Source: Scatophagus argus
Lineage: Eukaryota > Chordata > Actinopteri > Scatophagidae
Length of the DNA stretch: 64,000 nucleotides
Reading direction: 5' to 3'
Assembly: GCF_020382885.2 (NCBI RefSeq)
Contig: NC_058495.1
Location: 6,069,627 to 6,133,626, forward strand
A program made the translations under genes and the position numbers. The notes below the pieces were generated by a model, which had not been told where the DNA came from, searched no databases, and saw only the letters and a list, made by a program, of their open reading frames with translations. Of the stretch, positions 24,101 through 35,199 are shown piece by piece (the first letter of the stretch is position 1; the number at the start of each line of letters is the position of its first letter).

Positions 24101-26890
24101 AATTAATGATTTGTCCAGAGCCATGTTTGCTCCTGACTGCATTTCATGTTTTATGTGTCTTCATCCAGTGAGACCTTGTTTTAAAGACCCAGAGGACTTC
24201 ATTGTTATCAGAGCAGGAAATTCTGTACGCGTCAAAATTTGCTATGAGGTATGAATAAGCATAAAAGTTGATATGTGTTACTGAGCCTTTCTCCTATGAA
24301 TCGCAAATCTGTCCATTCATGTCAGTTCTGTATTTCAGATTTTATCCCCACATTTCAGCCCCATCATATTCTTGAGTGATGACAACTGTAACACAACCGC
24401 ACATACCCCAAACCTTATCTCATTTATCTGATATTGATATCTCCAGGCTGAACCTCCACCTCAGATCACTTGGCTGAAGGATGATGAGCCAATATCTCCA
24501 TGGATTCAAATCATCAATACAGAGGGAATGTCTCAGCTTGTTATTCCCTCATCAAAGCGCTCAGATTCAGCCATTTACACTATCAAAGCCAAAAACTCTG
24601 TTGGTGAGGCTTTCTTCGATGTTGAGGTTAGAGTCACAGGTAAGGAAAATAACAGGGTTTTGAACTACGTCTGGTGCAGAAAAGTTGTGGAAACAGTAAT
24701 GATATTTTTGCACTGAAACTACTGGTGGCAATTATCTTGTGTTGATATTGTGCATGTGAGTCTGACAATACTTGGGTCTTTCACTGAGGATTAATTTGTC
24801 TAGAATTAATTACATTATGTTTCTCTGGTCAGAAGAGAACATTGTTTTTGTCAACCTTGAGCAATAATTGGGTATATTTAGCCAATTAATTAATGATACA
24901 CTAACATATTGCTAATCCAGTGTCAAACCCCAATTAGCAATGAACAATTTCTAAATGGAATGAGAAGCATAATTCTTACTGTGTTACACGCAGTAATATG
25001 ATATGATTTATTGAGAAGAGCTGCCAAAGGTAAATGAAATTCTGGCAAAAGCCCACGCAGGAGTGGAATTCCTTTTGAGCACATTACAGAAGAAAATAAA
25101 TGAAAATAAATAAAATTTGCTCCAAAAAGGGGGGCAAAATATGGAAAATGTTTAACAGTTAATTTTTCTTCTATTTAAATAAGACACTGGACATGTTATC
25201 AATTGTTGCTAGATGAACCCAAGACTCCAGGGCCAGTTGAGCTGGAGCAAACAGTCCAGGGAAAAGTGGTAGTGTCATGGGCTCCGTCGCCAGACCAGGA
25301 GCTCGATGACCGGCTGTACTACATGGTGTCTCAACACGACTCCAACACCAGAGTGTGGAAGACAGTAGCAGACCACATCTCCACTAACACATACACAGCC
25401 AACAACATCCTTTCTGGGACTGAGTACCATTTCAGGATCTATGCCAAGAATGACGTGGGCCTCTCAGATCCATCTCAGTCACCTAAATGGGGCGTGAACA
25501 GTAACAGAGGTGGGTTGTTATAGTTGTTCCAGTTCAGTTATGTTTGATAATGCCATTCCAGTGAGCCAAACTATACAAAGCAGTAATACAATGTGTAATC
25601 AGTTATAGTTTACTTATACACATATTGTGAAAAAAAAAGATTATAGAATCATTATCATTGATTTAAGCTTATCGATGTCAAGCATGCTAACTGTGTCTTA
25701 GGAACTTATTTTTAGCCACACTAAAGAGGCAAGATTATCTTTAATGTTTACAAATACTGAATGGATTGCCTTGAACTTCGTAGATTGTAGATATTCCTGA
25801 TGTCTAGAGGATGAATCCTATTAGCTTTGGCAATCCGCTGACTTTTCATCCAGCAGTGTCATCAAGGATTTCATACATGTGAATATCCAGATCTCCCATA
25901 TGGATTGGTCCAAAATTTGTTAAAAACATTAATGGTTCTTACAAGGTGTATCCCATTTACTGTGGTTCTGCCCTGGTTTTTTTAGTCTAGCACCATCATT
26001 ACATCAAAACTTCTACTTACTCAATAGTTTGATTTATGACCAAATAGATTAAAAACTAAGGAAATTCCAACCAGTCTCAGCTGTTCTAAGCATGCTGAGC
26101 TGGTGACCATGGCAAACATTATACCTGCTAAATATAAGCATGTTAGCATAGTCACTGTGATTCATATTGCTACGTTGACACGAGCCAGAAGTACAACCTC
26201 ACAGAGTTGCTAGCATAGCTGTAGTCTCTTATGTTCCTTACGTCTTTTCCAACATGCAATGACAATAATAAATATTTGAAATCTCTGTTTTGTTCATTCC
26301 ACAGAGCCTATTTTTTTCAGATCTGGGTAATACAAGTGAATTTCTGAAATATTTCTGGACCCTTTTGGATATTATTTTCATGTGACCTAAATGATCATTT
26401 CAATCCTTTCCCTCTTTGATTTCTCCAATCAAGTTCCAGTAACCTCAAATGGAGTTAATTCAATGGATGTCTGCTTTGAGAGGCCTCCATCCATCTTGGT
26501 CCCTCTGAAAGTCCACACCCCACCTAAAGGTTACCAACTCTACATGACATGTGCTGTCCGAGGATGCCCAACACCCAGTGTATCCTGGTACCTGAATGGC
26601 ATCTGCATCAACTCAGACAACAACTATTACATCACCAACTCGTTTGGTGTGTGCTCCATGTACATTCTTAGAGTCCAACCAAAGGACGGTGGAGAATATA
26701 AAGTTGTTGCAGTGAATTCTCTTGGCAAGGCAGAGTGCTCAACTAAACTTATTGTAAGAGGTAAGGTTCAACTTAAGAATTACCTGTTTTTTTGTTTGTT
26801 TGTGTGTATATTCTTATAATGATTATTTTTGTGTTTCTTTATTTTTCTTTTTCCTTTTTTTTTTTTTTTTGCTTTTTCTCCACAGATTAA
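12151..26890 (+). CDS. igfn1: igfn1-like copy B (complete, 1,220 residues)
   Basis: Sarcomeric Ig/FnIII protein. Exons: 12151-12196, 15000-15122, 15577-15716, 16542-16641, 17370-17448, 17538-17730, 17821-17934, 18139-18307, 18419-18691, 18888-19142, 19403-19459, 21125-21172, 22063-22178, 22349-22490, 22586-22879, 23039-23341, 23658-23837, 23944-24072, 24169-24248, 24447-24639, 25213-25509, 26434-26760, 26886-26890. The sum is 3,663 nt, an exact frame. A 12-bp microexon at 21277-21288 would also fit. Domains (approximate residues): Ig 57-136, M-like motif 163-227, Ig 228-321, Ig 322-412, Ala/Pro linker 413-532, Ig 533-618, Ig 619-716, FnIII 717-817, FnIII 818-920, Ig 921-1011, FnIII 1012-1110, Ig 1111-1219. 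The third FnIII seen in A and C is absent. The start is the first ATG in the exon, in a phase matching copy C. The donor after 15716 is GC. Splice choices are by eye. Confidence 0.88.
12590..12692. repeat. possible decayed DNA-transposon end
   Basis: The text GTCCAGGTGTCCTAAC followed by TTTTTTGGAATCAGGGCTG resembles non-coding ends of common teleost DNA transposons. It is too short to classify and could be chance. Confidence 0.3.
12949..14066 (+). mobile_element. decayed Tc1-type DNA transposon
   Basis: A Tc1/mariner transposase relic in intron 1 of igfn1 copy B, split over several frames. Visible blocks: helix-turn-helix part ([27 protein letters not shown]), first catalytic Asp in WSDESRF (13391-13393) and final Glu in [15 protein letters not shown] (13773-13775). 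The second catalytic Asp is replaced by Asn (AAC at 13668-13670). In-frame stops occur at 13716-13718 and 13869-13871. The right end CAATATAGTGTA (to 14066) looks like the terminal repeat; no matching left terminal repeat was found, so the left side is truncated or decayed. Not functional. Confidence 0.88.
13086..13128. repeat. perfect 20-bp inverted repeat, 3-nt loop
   Basis: Arms 13086-13105 and 13109-13128 are exact reverse complements around the loop TTC. The hairpin lies inside the transposase relic, at the RGRPCKMT-coding segment. The right arm is transposase sequence; the left arm is its inverted copy. Confidence 0.9.
15545..15572 (+). repeat. (CTTT)n microsatellite in polypyrimidine tract
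   Basis: A run of CTTT units directly before the acceptor TCCCAG of copy B exon 3 (15577). It acts as, or at least overlaps, the polypyrimidine tract of that splice site. Confidence 0.75.
15577..16641 (+). CDS. igfn1: igfn1 copy B: first Ig domain
   Basis: Exons 15577-15716 and 16542-16641, the same lengths as in copy C (140 and 100 bp). Ig features: [16 protein letters not shown] (B-C strands) and [17 protein letters not shown] (F strand). The first exon ends GAG|GCATGT, a GC donor. The alternative GT four bases later would run into a stop in the next exon. Confidence 0.85.
16705..17180. mobile_element. MITE-like element with terminal inverted repeats
   Basis: The left end TTAACCCTCTGGAGTC and right end CCAGGGGGTTA are imperfect inverted repeats about 475 bp apart, inside copy B intron 4. 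No coding capacity. CAT stands next to both ends (with one extra T on the left) and could be a target duplication. Inferred as a non-autonomous DNA transposon; superfamily unknown. Confidence 0.55.
17370..17730 (+). CDS. igfn1: igfn1 copy B: basic linker and M-domain-like motif
   Basis: Exon 17370-17448 (79 bp) is a lysine-rich linker unique to this copy. Exon 17538-17730 encodes [20 protein letters not shown] followed by [20 protein letters not shown]. This is the WELL...Y..I...G(V/I)TD.R.ML+.L motif known from the M-domain region of myosin-binding protein C and from IGFN1. A highly charged helix follows. Confidence 0.82.
17821..18691 (+). CDS. igfn1: igfn1 copy B: second and third Ig domains
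   Basis: Exons 17821-17934 and 18139-18307 make one Ig ([16 protein letters not shown]). Exon 18419-18691 makes the next ([27 protein letters not shown]). The same 114- and 273-bp exons occur in copy C. Confidence 0.84.
18888..21288 (+). CDS. igfn1: igfn1 copy B: Ala/Pro/Glu linker exons
   Basis: Exons 18888-19142, 19403-19459 and 21125-21172, all phase 1-1, plus a possible 12-bp exon 21277-21288 (TTGCAG|...|GTATGC). The first starts as a charged helix ([20 protein letters not shown]) and turns into an Ala/Pro stretch. The rest is Ser/Thr/Gly-rich. Symmetric phases would allow cassette skipping. This occupies the place of the large repeat exon of mammalian IGFN1. The 12-bp exon is speculative. 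Confidence 0.65.
19853..20315. mobile_element. possible MITE remnant in igfn1 copy B intron
   Basis: The left end CTGCGTTCCAAATCG and the reverse complement of the right end (CTGTGTTTCAAACCT) match at 11 of 15 bases. No open frame of interest between them. The CTGCGTTCCAAATCGCAT start is a familiar teleost repeat motif. Boundaries are uncertain. Confidence 0.4.
22063..22879 (+). CDS. igfn1: igfn1 copy B: fourth and fifth Ig domains
   Basis: Exons 22063-22178 and 22349-22490 form one Ig ([20 protein letters not shown]). Exon 22586-22879 forms the next ([29 protein letters not shown]). The 142- and 294-bp lengths are identical to copy C. Confidence 0.85.
23039..24072 (+). CDS. igfn1: igfn1 copy B: two FnIII domains
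   Basis: Exon 23039-23341 ([20 protein letters not shown]) and the split pair 23658-23837 plus 23944-24072 ([29 protein letters not shown]). The next intron (24073-24168, 96 bp) leads directly to an Ig exon. The 309-bp third FnIII exon of copies A and C is not there. Confidence 0.86.
24169..26890 (+). CDS. igfn1: igfn1 copy B: Ig-FnIII-Ig carboxyl end
   Basis: Exons 24169-24248 and 24447-24639 (Ig; [26 protein letters not shown]), 25213-25509 (Fn[20 protein letters not shown]), 26434-26760 (Ig; [16 protein letters not shown]) and 26886-26890 (AT+TAA stop exon). Exon lengths 193, 297 and 327 bp match A and C; exon 24169 is 80 bp instead of 86. Confidence 0.86.
25730..26240. repeat. percomorph-type interspersed repeat, copy 2
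   Basis: Pieces such as CTAGAGGATGAATCCTATTA, GACTTTTCATCCAGC, GGTGACCATGGCAAAC and AAGCATGTTAGCATAGTC match the family also seen near 4.1-4.6 kb and 52.9 kb. It lies in the last large intron of copy B. Confidence 0.5.
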
Positions 26891-27186
26891 AATGACATGA
26901 AGCTTTTACATCTATTGCTCTGACTGAGACATTCTGGAAAAAAATGAAGAGGAAGATTTTTGCTTTACTGCATATCCTGCATTGATGGCATGTGATTACT
27001 CTTTGTGAATTTCTGGTAAAACCCATCAAAACTCATCTAAGTACTAACGTCTTTAATTTATTTGAAATGTGACTGATTTACAATTGTTACCCTGCCATTA
27101 GAAATAATAACTATGTAGTACAAGTGAAGTGCAAAACTGTAGCTCAAAGACAGACTGTCTAATTTTAAAGCTCTTGTAACAAGTAT

Positions 27187-27192
27187 AATAAA
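27187..27192 (+). terminator. polyadenylation signal, igfn1 copy B
   Basis: AATAAA about 300 bases after the TAA stop of copy B, followed by a T-rich stretch. Cleavage site not determined. Confidence 0.5.
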
Positions 27193-28560
27193 TTAACAAA
27201 TTGACAACTGTGTTTGCTGTTCTTTTTTGGTCTTGTTTTGTCACAGAACTCTGCCTTTACCTATAACTTTGCAAATATTCTTCACTATCCTCACTGAGAG
27301 AAACAAACTCTATAATCAGTTAAAGCAAAACTTATGTAGCAAGTGTTTCCAGGAGCACATTCCCCCAATATGTGAGTCCACAACACTATGCACATCGTAG
27401 TACTACATTAAGCCCTTGTTAACTGAGTGCACTTTTTCATTCCATTCCTACAGTAAAATAACTGTGAAAGAAAGAGCTTTCAGCGAGACAACTGTATGTG
27501 CATATCAGAAAGATTTTACTGACAAGGCCAACACAAATCAAGTCCATAATATACATACTGTGACATCTATTGCTTCTCTGTAACCCTTTGCCTAGATCTG
27601 GCATCATATTCTCTGATTGGAGTTCTTCCTGTAATATTTAGCAAAGTTGTTATTGTATTTGCTCTTTGTAAGAGTGCTTACCTCGTTCCCTCTGCCAGGT
27701 TAGAGGTGACATTTGTGTATATTCTGCACTTGTGTCATCAGGGTTTTCTTGCAGTATGTCAGTCTTTTTTATGAGGTCAGGGAGACCATTCAAACTGTCT
27801 GGATAAGTCACGCTTGTTTAACCTCTGACAATGTGAGTCCAAAAAGCTGCTCTGTGCAACGAGTCCAACACACCACCACACCATGAGCAACCATCTTTTT
27901 ATAATGCCACCATGGGTCCAATGTGACTCACAGACATGCTGCGAAAATTTCCGTGTATACTTTTGGAGGCTGATTAGAATGGCTAATTCATTTCAACCAG
28001 AGATTATTTTACCACATAAAATGTCTCACGTTTATGTTTATTGACCAATAAAGTTCATAGTGCAGTGATCCTATTACTAGAGACCTTGTGAAGCTGCCAA
28101 TCAAAAGCTTTTGGTTGGATGCTTTGACTCTTACTGTATATTGCTATTGTGGATCCATGAATCATAAAGCCTCAACAAATTAACATTAAGTACAAGAATA
28201 TCCATCTCTGGTAAATATATTTAAAAAAATATGCTCCAACTTTTCATAATTTAACCCTGAAAGAATGTGAATCTTGATATAAGTATAAAATGTGCATGGT
28301 GTGTTTATATGGTCAACAGTAATGGTGGAAAAGTGTTGACTTGATATGTCCAATACGAGATTGAATGAACAGTCATAATGTATTTCCAGAGCCAGCTGCA
28401 AAGTGATCGCTTTCATAGGGATGAGTAAGAGGAACCTCCACCCTTTACCACTGCTGTAATATGGTTTTTTAGCAACTACTTTACATCCATGTATGGATTT
28501 CTATGCGGTCCAAACTTTTATTACTGAACAAAAAGGGGTGTCACTTTTGAAATATTGGGT
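27193..28560. other. intergenic region between igfn1 copies B and C
   Basis: Only about 1.4 kb before the candidate first exon of copy C. No open frame or RNA of note. It should contain the copy C promoter, but no convincing TATA box or muscle element was identified. Confidence 0.5.
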
Positions 28561-28615
28561 AGTGCTAGTGCAAGCTGAAGACGGGTGCTGAACATAGACA
28601 GTGAAGATCTGAAAG
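28561..28615 (+). other. candidate noncoding first exon of igfn1 copy C
   Basis: A strong donor GAAA|GTAAGTC follows a short GC-richer stretch at about 28615. An upstream exon is required because the start-codon exon has an acceptor at 31799-31804. Unsupported by RNA. Confidence 0.25.
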
Positions 28616-31600
28616 TAAGTCTATTTTATTCATTTATTTATTTAATGGCAAATTTCCTGCATCAATAATGATGAGCAAATTAATGACCAAAAACAACCAA
28701 AAGAAGCAATATTTTTTTATGGCGAGATAGAAACTCAGGATGGTTACAGTTAACAAGTGCCAACAAGCTGTTAAAAGAGGCCGATATTCAGACAAATAAT
28801 ACGCACTAGTTCTAAATGTTAAATTTATACCACTTGTGTATTTTAAGTCAGATACACCATATAAGTGATTAGGTAGGTGAGAAACGTAATAATTTTCGTA
28901 CACATCTTAATCAAGATAAGTACTAGGATTTTATTATTATAGATAAGCTCAGATAATAATTACGTTGGATTTTTAGGCTGTCAAAATATTTGAGCAACTG
29001 CAGAAAATATGATAACTGTAAAAAAAAAAGTCATAACTTTTTTTAACATACTTTTTTCTTCTACATTTTGTGAAAGGTAGATGTGCTGCTATTTTATATA
29101 GCTATGTAAAAATATTTGTTTGCACAGCCACACTAACCTGGACCACAAAAGCGCCACAGAAACAGTAGAGTTGTTTATTAAAGTATATCTTAGCTCTAAA
29201 ACTTGATATTCTTTTCATGGTACAAGAGTTAAAGCAGTGAAACCTGAAGAATTTTGATACCCTGCAAAAAGAGAAAAATATGAATGGACCTCTTGAGATG
29301 ATCCTGTAATACTGATATTGAAGATTTCAACTGTGCTGTTTTAGTGAGGAATGTGACCTTCCCAGCTGACTTTCCATGACTAACAAAGGACTGAGCATGA
29401 GACTGTGATCAGTTTACACTGTGTGACACATCAAAGCCTTAATATAATACCTTTTTTGCTGAGTTGCAGATGTTCAAGGTCAGATATCGTTTTTCACATT
29501 TTCCAGTGTTTCTCTTGTGGTCCTTAAAATTTAAAAGCCGTGCAAAAAACCTTATGGCCATTTTCTTGATATGCAGCCAATTTTGGTCTAATTAAAAAAA
29601 ACCTCAGCTCAGCTTTAAGATTAAAAATATCCTACATTAACAGTTTTTCAGTTCATTTCAATCCTCTGGTACTCAGTTTTTTTTTTTTTAAGCAAAAGTG
29701 AAAGTAGGTCAAAGTCATTTCCTGTTTACTGCCTATAAGCTGAGGACTTGGCTCAAACAAACTGAATGATTATTTCATATTTTCGCTGTATAGGTTTTGT
29801 TTTTCAAATTAGTGAATCAAGTACACAGTGCCTTTTAACCTTCCAACACCCACAAATCTAATTGATCACTCGGCACACGCAGTTTGAGCTTAAAGTAATG
29901 CTGTTTTGCTGGTAATTAACAACTAAGCACCTCATGGGATTCACTGTGCAAAACATAATTTTTAAGAGTTGGTGGCATAAAAGAGATTTACAGATATGTG
30001 CATCGGATTAACAGTTTGATTCCAAGATATTCTGCCCCTGTCTATGTTTGGATCCTGAGCAGTTAAATTGCTGGCACAGCCACTTGACTCCACAAGCAGT
30101 TGGGCAGAGTCAGCCACTAGGTGAGATTTCACATTCCCCTTTTACAGTGTCCCAGCATGTCTCCAAATGTCTGCATGAGGAGGAGGAGTCACGAGTGAAG
30201 GCATCCCAGTTTTGACAGGCTGATGTCATACGGTAACATAGATGACACATGAGGAGAACCTCCAAAGCAGAGTTTCTCAACCTTTTCTGGTCTATGGCCA
30301 CATACCATAGGTCTCCTAGTTTCTCATGACCCCAGCAGTTAGAGAAAGTAGAGTCATGTGGCTTCCAGAATACTAGTGACCATGGAGGGAACTAATGAAT
30401 CATATAAAAACAACTATATTAGAACTGAAGCCTAATTTACTGATTAGTCAATTGATTGGATTTTTGTTTCATTTTGGGAAAGTCTGATGGTTATTTTTGC
30501 TATTTTCTGAAGTTTTGTGAACCAAACCAATTAATTAATCACTTAGAAAATAGTAGACAGATTATTAGTACAGCTCTGTAGTGTATACATGAAACTTATT
30601 CTTTCATATAAATATTTTATATGCTCCTTCCTGTTTTACAACAATCAAAATACTTTCCATAATGCCTTCATCAGATCCTTTTAACATTTATTTGAATGTT
30701 CTTTTGTACATTTTGGGTTGATAATAAGTTTTAAATATCTTGCAGGAACTTTTCTACTGCTCAAATCTATTCCATAAATATCTCTTCCATAAAACAAACA
30801 GGATCTAGTTAGGTTTCCCACACTTGTGTTTTTGAAAAGCAACGTGGTAAAACAAACAGTGATGTAGCTGACCATGTAGGACAACATGTCAGAAAGTTAG
30901 TAACGTTAAGTGAAAGTCCTGGCCGTCGAGAGTATCTGATTCGATCATACTGTCTGGACTATACAATATAAAACCCACAAATCTGATAAATCACAAATTC
31001 AAAGAGTAACAAGTAACCACGAATTATTTGTATTACACAGGGTATCATAAAGGGTGCTGCAATTAATTATGCATCAATCGTGATCAACCAGTATTCATTA
31101 TAAATAGTTTGACTGGTGGTCACTACAAAGAATGATTATAACACCCAAGATAAAGACGCAAGAATGTTTTTATGTGTGCCACTAAAATGTGGGAACGTAC
31201 TGTAAGGTTCAAACATTGTCCCACTGATCCCTTCTAGGGATGACAGAAAATGCTTTTGGGACAAACAGACTAGGGCACAGCAAATGAGTATTGAAATCAG
31301 CAGTAGGAAACCAAGTTAGCTATCAGCAGCCAGTGAGCACCAGAGTTCTGCAGTGTGTTTGGCTAAGGGAGCTAACAGCTAATGCAGCTAATAGATTACA
31401 GCAGAACTAAACTCAAAGCAAGACAGTACATTTCTATTCAGAAGAACATGAAACAGTGAACTGCAGTATTTAAGGCAAGTACAGATTGGAGGTAGAAGTA
31501 CTTTGAGTTTGGCATTACAGACACTTCACATTAGCGTACCTAATTCTTTCAGTCAATTTGTCCTCAACACGTCATGTTTTTCTTATGCAACTAATAACTA

Positions 31601-31804
31601 ACAACTATAGATGATAATAAAATAAAGAAACAACAGTTGATCAGTGATCAGTATCGGCTGTTGATTGGCCCTGAAAGTCCTGATTGGAACACCCTTAGTA
31701 AAAAAAATTCCAACATATGCTTGGTTCTGAATACTAATATGACAAATGTTATACATACAACTATGATATAATCATATATATATTATTTTTTCTTTGTGTT
31801 TCAG
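28616..31804 (+). other. 5' intron or upstream region of igfn1 copy C
   Basis: No coding exon recognised. A stretch near 30.27-30.34 kb (GTTTCTCAACC...TCTATGGCCACAT) resembles an end of a known transposon type but is too short to call. Confidence 0.35.
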
Positions 31805-31833
31805 TCACAAAGTGATCCACTGACAGCACAACA

Positions 31834-34800
31834 ATGAGTTCAGTAACAAATCAAGAACCAAAAGCCTCAGGTAAGTTTGGAAAATGTGAGAAACTTGTTT
31901 GTGTGTGTTTTGGTCATTATAGAAATATGGAGGGGCTGTTTATAGATTACCCTATTGTATTATTACATATTTAACATAAACCTTACCAACAAAGTTGTAT
32001 ATATTTAGACATTTCATAAATGTTAAAATACAGACATAAGTTGACATACAGGTTCCATTTTTATCCAGCTGAATAGAATGTGCGTATGAGTGTTTCTTTG
32101 ATGTTCAAGTCTAATCAGGTTTTTATTTATATATAAAGTAGTTGTGAAGTTAAGTTAAATCACATTAGATAAGAGGAAGAGAGAAAAAAAGAAGAAAGAA
32201 AGAGAAAACTAGACTTGCATCAGAAACAAAAAAACACTTCAAAACAATTTGAACTTCACTTGACAAGTCTATCATTTATATATATGAAGAACAAAACGTG
32301 TTTCATTTCCTGCCTTCAAGAAATCCCCAGAGTATCCGAAACCATTTGCACTCAGCCTAGAGGCCGAGTGCTGGTGGGTGAGAGTGGTTTAGGAAAAGCA
32401 TAACAGCTTTATATAGGCAATGTATTCCTACTGGACATATCCAGAAGTGTGCTTGTGTCCAAATCTGACAGTTTTTCCAGGAGTGATTTGTATACTGAAG
32501 CAAACAACTGTGTCTTACCAGACTTGGATTAAGTGTGAATCAAGGCTTGAGGAACACGGTTACAAGAATTCTGGCTGCATTCAGATGATATAAGAGTATA
32601 AATCGACCCCATGAGAGATGACACATACAGTTTTATGAATATTCAGTACATGCCCTCTAACTGAAGAAGGATTGCTGTGGAAAAGTGATGAAGAATGGGT
32701 TGTCTAAAATGAACTCACATTGGAAGTACAGTGAAAAAATAAGCCAACCTTTGAGTTTACTATATCAGTGTCAGTGAAACAGCTTTATTCACACTTTCTT
32801 TGTGTGTTCACACTTTCATTTTTAGTTTATTTTGTAGCTGCATTCTTTCATTTTCTAAGAAATGTAATTTGTGTTATTAATGTTTTTTTCCATTTTTTTG
32901 CTGATTTTTTTTTCTTTTGTATTTGTATCTTTGTGAGCATTATCACCTGCTTCAACCATGTGTTTCCATATGATTTTGAGCAACTTCTTTGATATATTTT
33001 AATTCTGCTTCTACAAAATCAAACAAGTTGTTGATATAACTAAGAAAATATTAACATTTGTAAACTGATGGTAAACAGACTAAAGGTCTCAAAAGGTATT
33101 AAATCCTTGTTAAACCTGATTAGCTACTGGCAAAAATATGATAAAGAGAGTGAATTACAGAATTACTTCAATGAAACGTTAGTATCACAGTGAAACTGTA
33201 GAAAAAATTGTGTTCCTTTTAAAATCGAACTTTGATTGTGCATTTAAAAACAACTTTTTCAGTGATATTAGTGATTTCATTTCATGATCTGCACAAATTA
33301 CTGATTTGAGGCCATTCATCATATTTCAGATGTGCACAACTGATGGGAGGGAGCAGTGAGGAACAGGTGTAAAATTGTTTAAGCTAATATTCACATGTTC
33401 ACATGTGTACATACATACAGTAGGTACATTTGTGGTCACCCAGTCCCCAGGTTCTGCAAAATCCATTTGAAATTGAAATTGATTCTTATTAAACACCCTA
33501 CACCTTAATGTGATTTAAATATTGGTATGGTATCTAAGTTTCAGTTCCATACTACTTAAGATCTGATTTTACAACAATATGTAACTGCAAGACATACAAC
33601 CCTGCACATTTTTGTGCTGTGATTAGCTATTTGGCCTTGTCTGTATTATGCAGCAGTAAAGGTTGAGCCTGGAGGGTGAGAGAAGCACCTCTTAGACATT
33701 ATGAGATATGATGCATAAAAATGAATAACAGTTGGAGATTTTTGATTTCACCAGCTGTTGATGAACTTCAAGTTGTGCTTCAAGTCATCCTACAGTTGAA
33801 ACCCTAGAGAGGAAAAAGGTTGTGAAAATTGTGGCAGCCATCTGGTGATTTTAACATCAAGGCTAAAAAACAAAACAAGATGTACTGTGATTCTGACATT
33901 GTGGCACTTCGACTTTCTTTCTTTCTTTCAACAGAACCAAACTTCCTGTAAGCATTCTGTAAGATATTTAAGTCAGCAATTTCATTTTTTTATAGTGCGC
34001 ACGTGTTTGCTGTTGACATTGGTTACATTGCCTGTTCGGATTTTTTGTAAAGTTCTTTACAACAAATTGCAATGTGGTAAATAAAACTGCCTGATTTATT
34101 TTTTATCAGAACAAATTTTTTTTAGTGGTATTTGGTTAGTCATACATTTGTCCCACATTCACTGGAATTTCTATTACAATCAGTTATTGACAAAATAACA
34201 CACTTCAACTGGTTTTGAGGAGTTTTGTAATGTATATGTTTGCCTACAGAGGAAAATAGAGACAGAATTTAATCACAATGCATCTTAAACACCATGGTTC
34301 AAAATATTATAGGTCTTGGCACATGGTACAAGCTGTAATGACTGATAAAGAGAAAGCCAACACTGACCTCTTGTGAAATCCTAACAACACTGCAACCAAA
34401 AGCTGAAGCACTGCTGTAAAGATACTGTTACGGTTTTAATACTAAAAAACTGTGTGTTTAAAGGCTGTTATCATATTTTTAATCATATCCAAGCCCATGG
34501 TTTTCCTAAGGAATGATTCATCTGTTTAAACAAATGTGTGAACACACACAAAGCATTTATAACTTCCGTTTTTTTTTCTGGTTCTCTTGTCTGATTACAT
34601 GAACAATCTCACACAGCAAAGTTTTGCTGTTATTTGCTGGTTTTAACAGTGGCTATCAAGAAAAGGTCCAGAGTTCCTGGGGTTATGATCACTCAGTATG
34701 TCGAGCAACTCCCTGCAGGGAAGTCAACACCTGATTTCACGCGGAAGCCAATGTCTCTGACTGTTCAAGAAGGTAAATAACAAACTAAAAAGTGAAGCTG

Positions 34801-35199
34801 TCATTGCATCAATACTATCTACAACTATGTCATTGTTGTATCCCTCTCTTTACTGTGATTTTTCAGGCAAAAAAGCGTTTTTCAAAGCCATGGTTAGTGG
34901 AGAGCCAGCGCCAGTTGTAACATGGGAGCGTAACGAGGGCAAAGTTGATGACTCAGAAAAGTACAAAACCAGATACGATGAAAGAGCTCATGAGCACATT
35001 CTTGAGGTGAGAAAAAAATCATTTAAATATTATATAAAAATATTTCACAGTACTCATTTAGAAGAGGTCATTCTCACTACAACAATATTCCTTTCTCAGA
35101 TACTCTGTGTAAAACCAGATCAAGCTGACTCCTACAAATGCTTTGCCACTAATGAGTATGGAAGGGCTGTCTGCAATGTAACTCTGAACATTAGTGGAG
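31834..35199 (+). CDS. igfn1: igfn1 copy C: start, leader and first Ig
   Basis: Exons 31834-31870 (MSSVTNQEP), 34650-34772 ([19 protein letters not shown]), 34867-35006 and 35100-35199 ([33 protein letters not shown]). The first residues are unrelated to copy B although the splice phase is the same. Confidence 0.84.

Noticed and set aside
30270-30340. GTTTCTCAACC...TCTATGGCCACAT motif resembling a hAT element end
   Set aside because: Too short and no partner terminal repeat found.
32768-32992. Phe-rich open frame that looks like a membrane protein
   Set aside because: Translation of T-rich intron DNA; no splice or start support.
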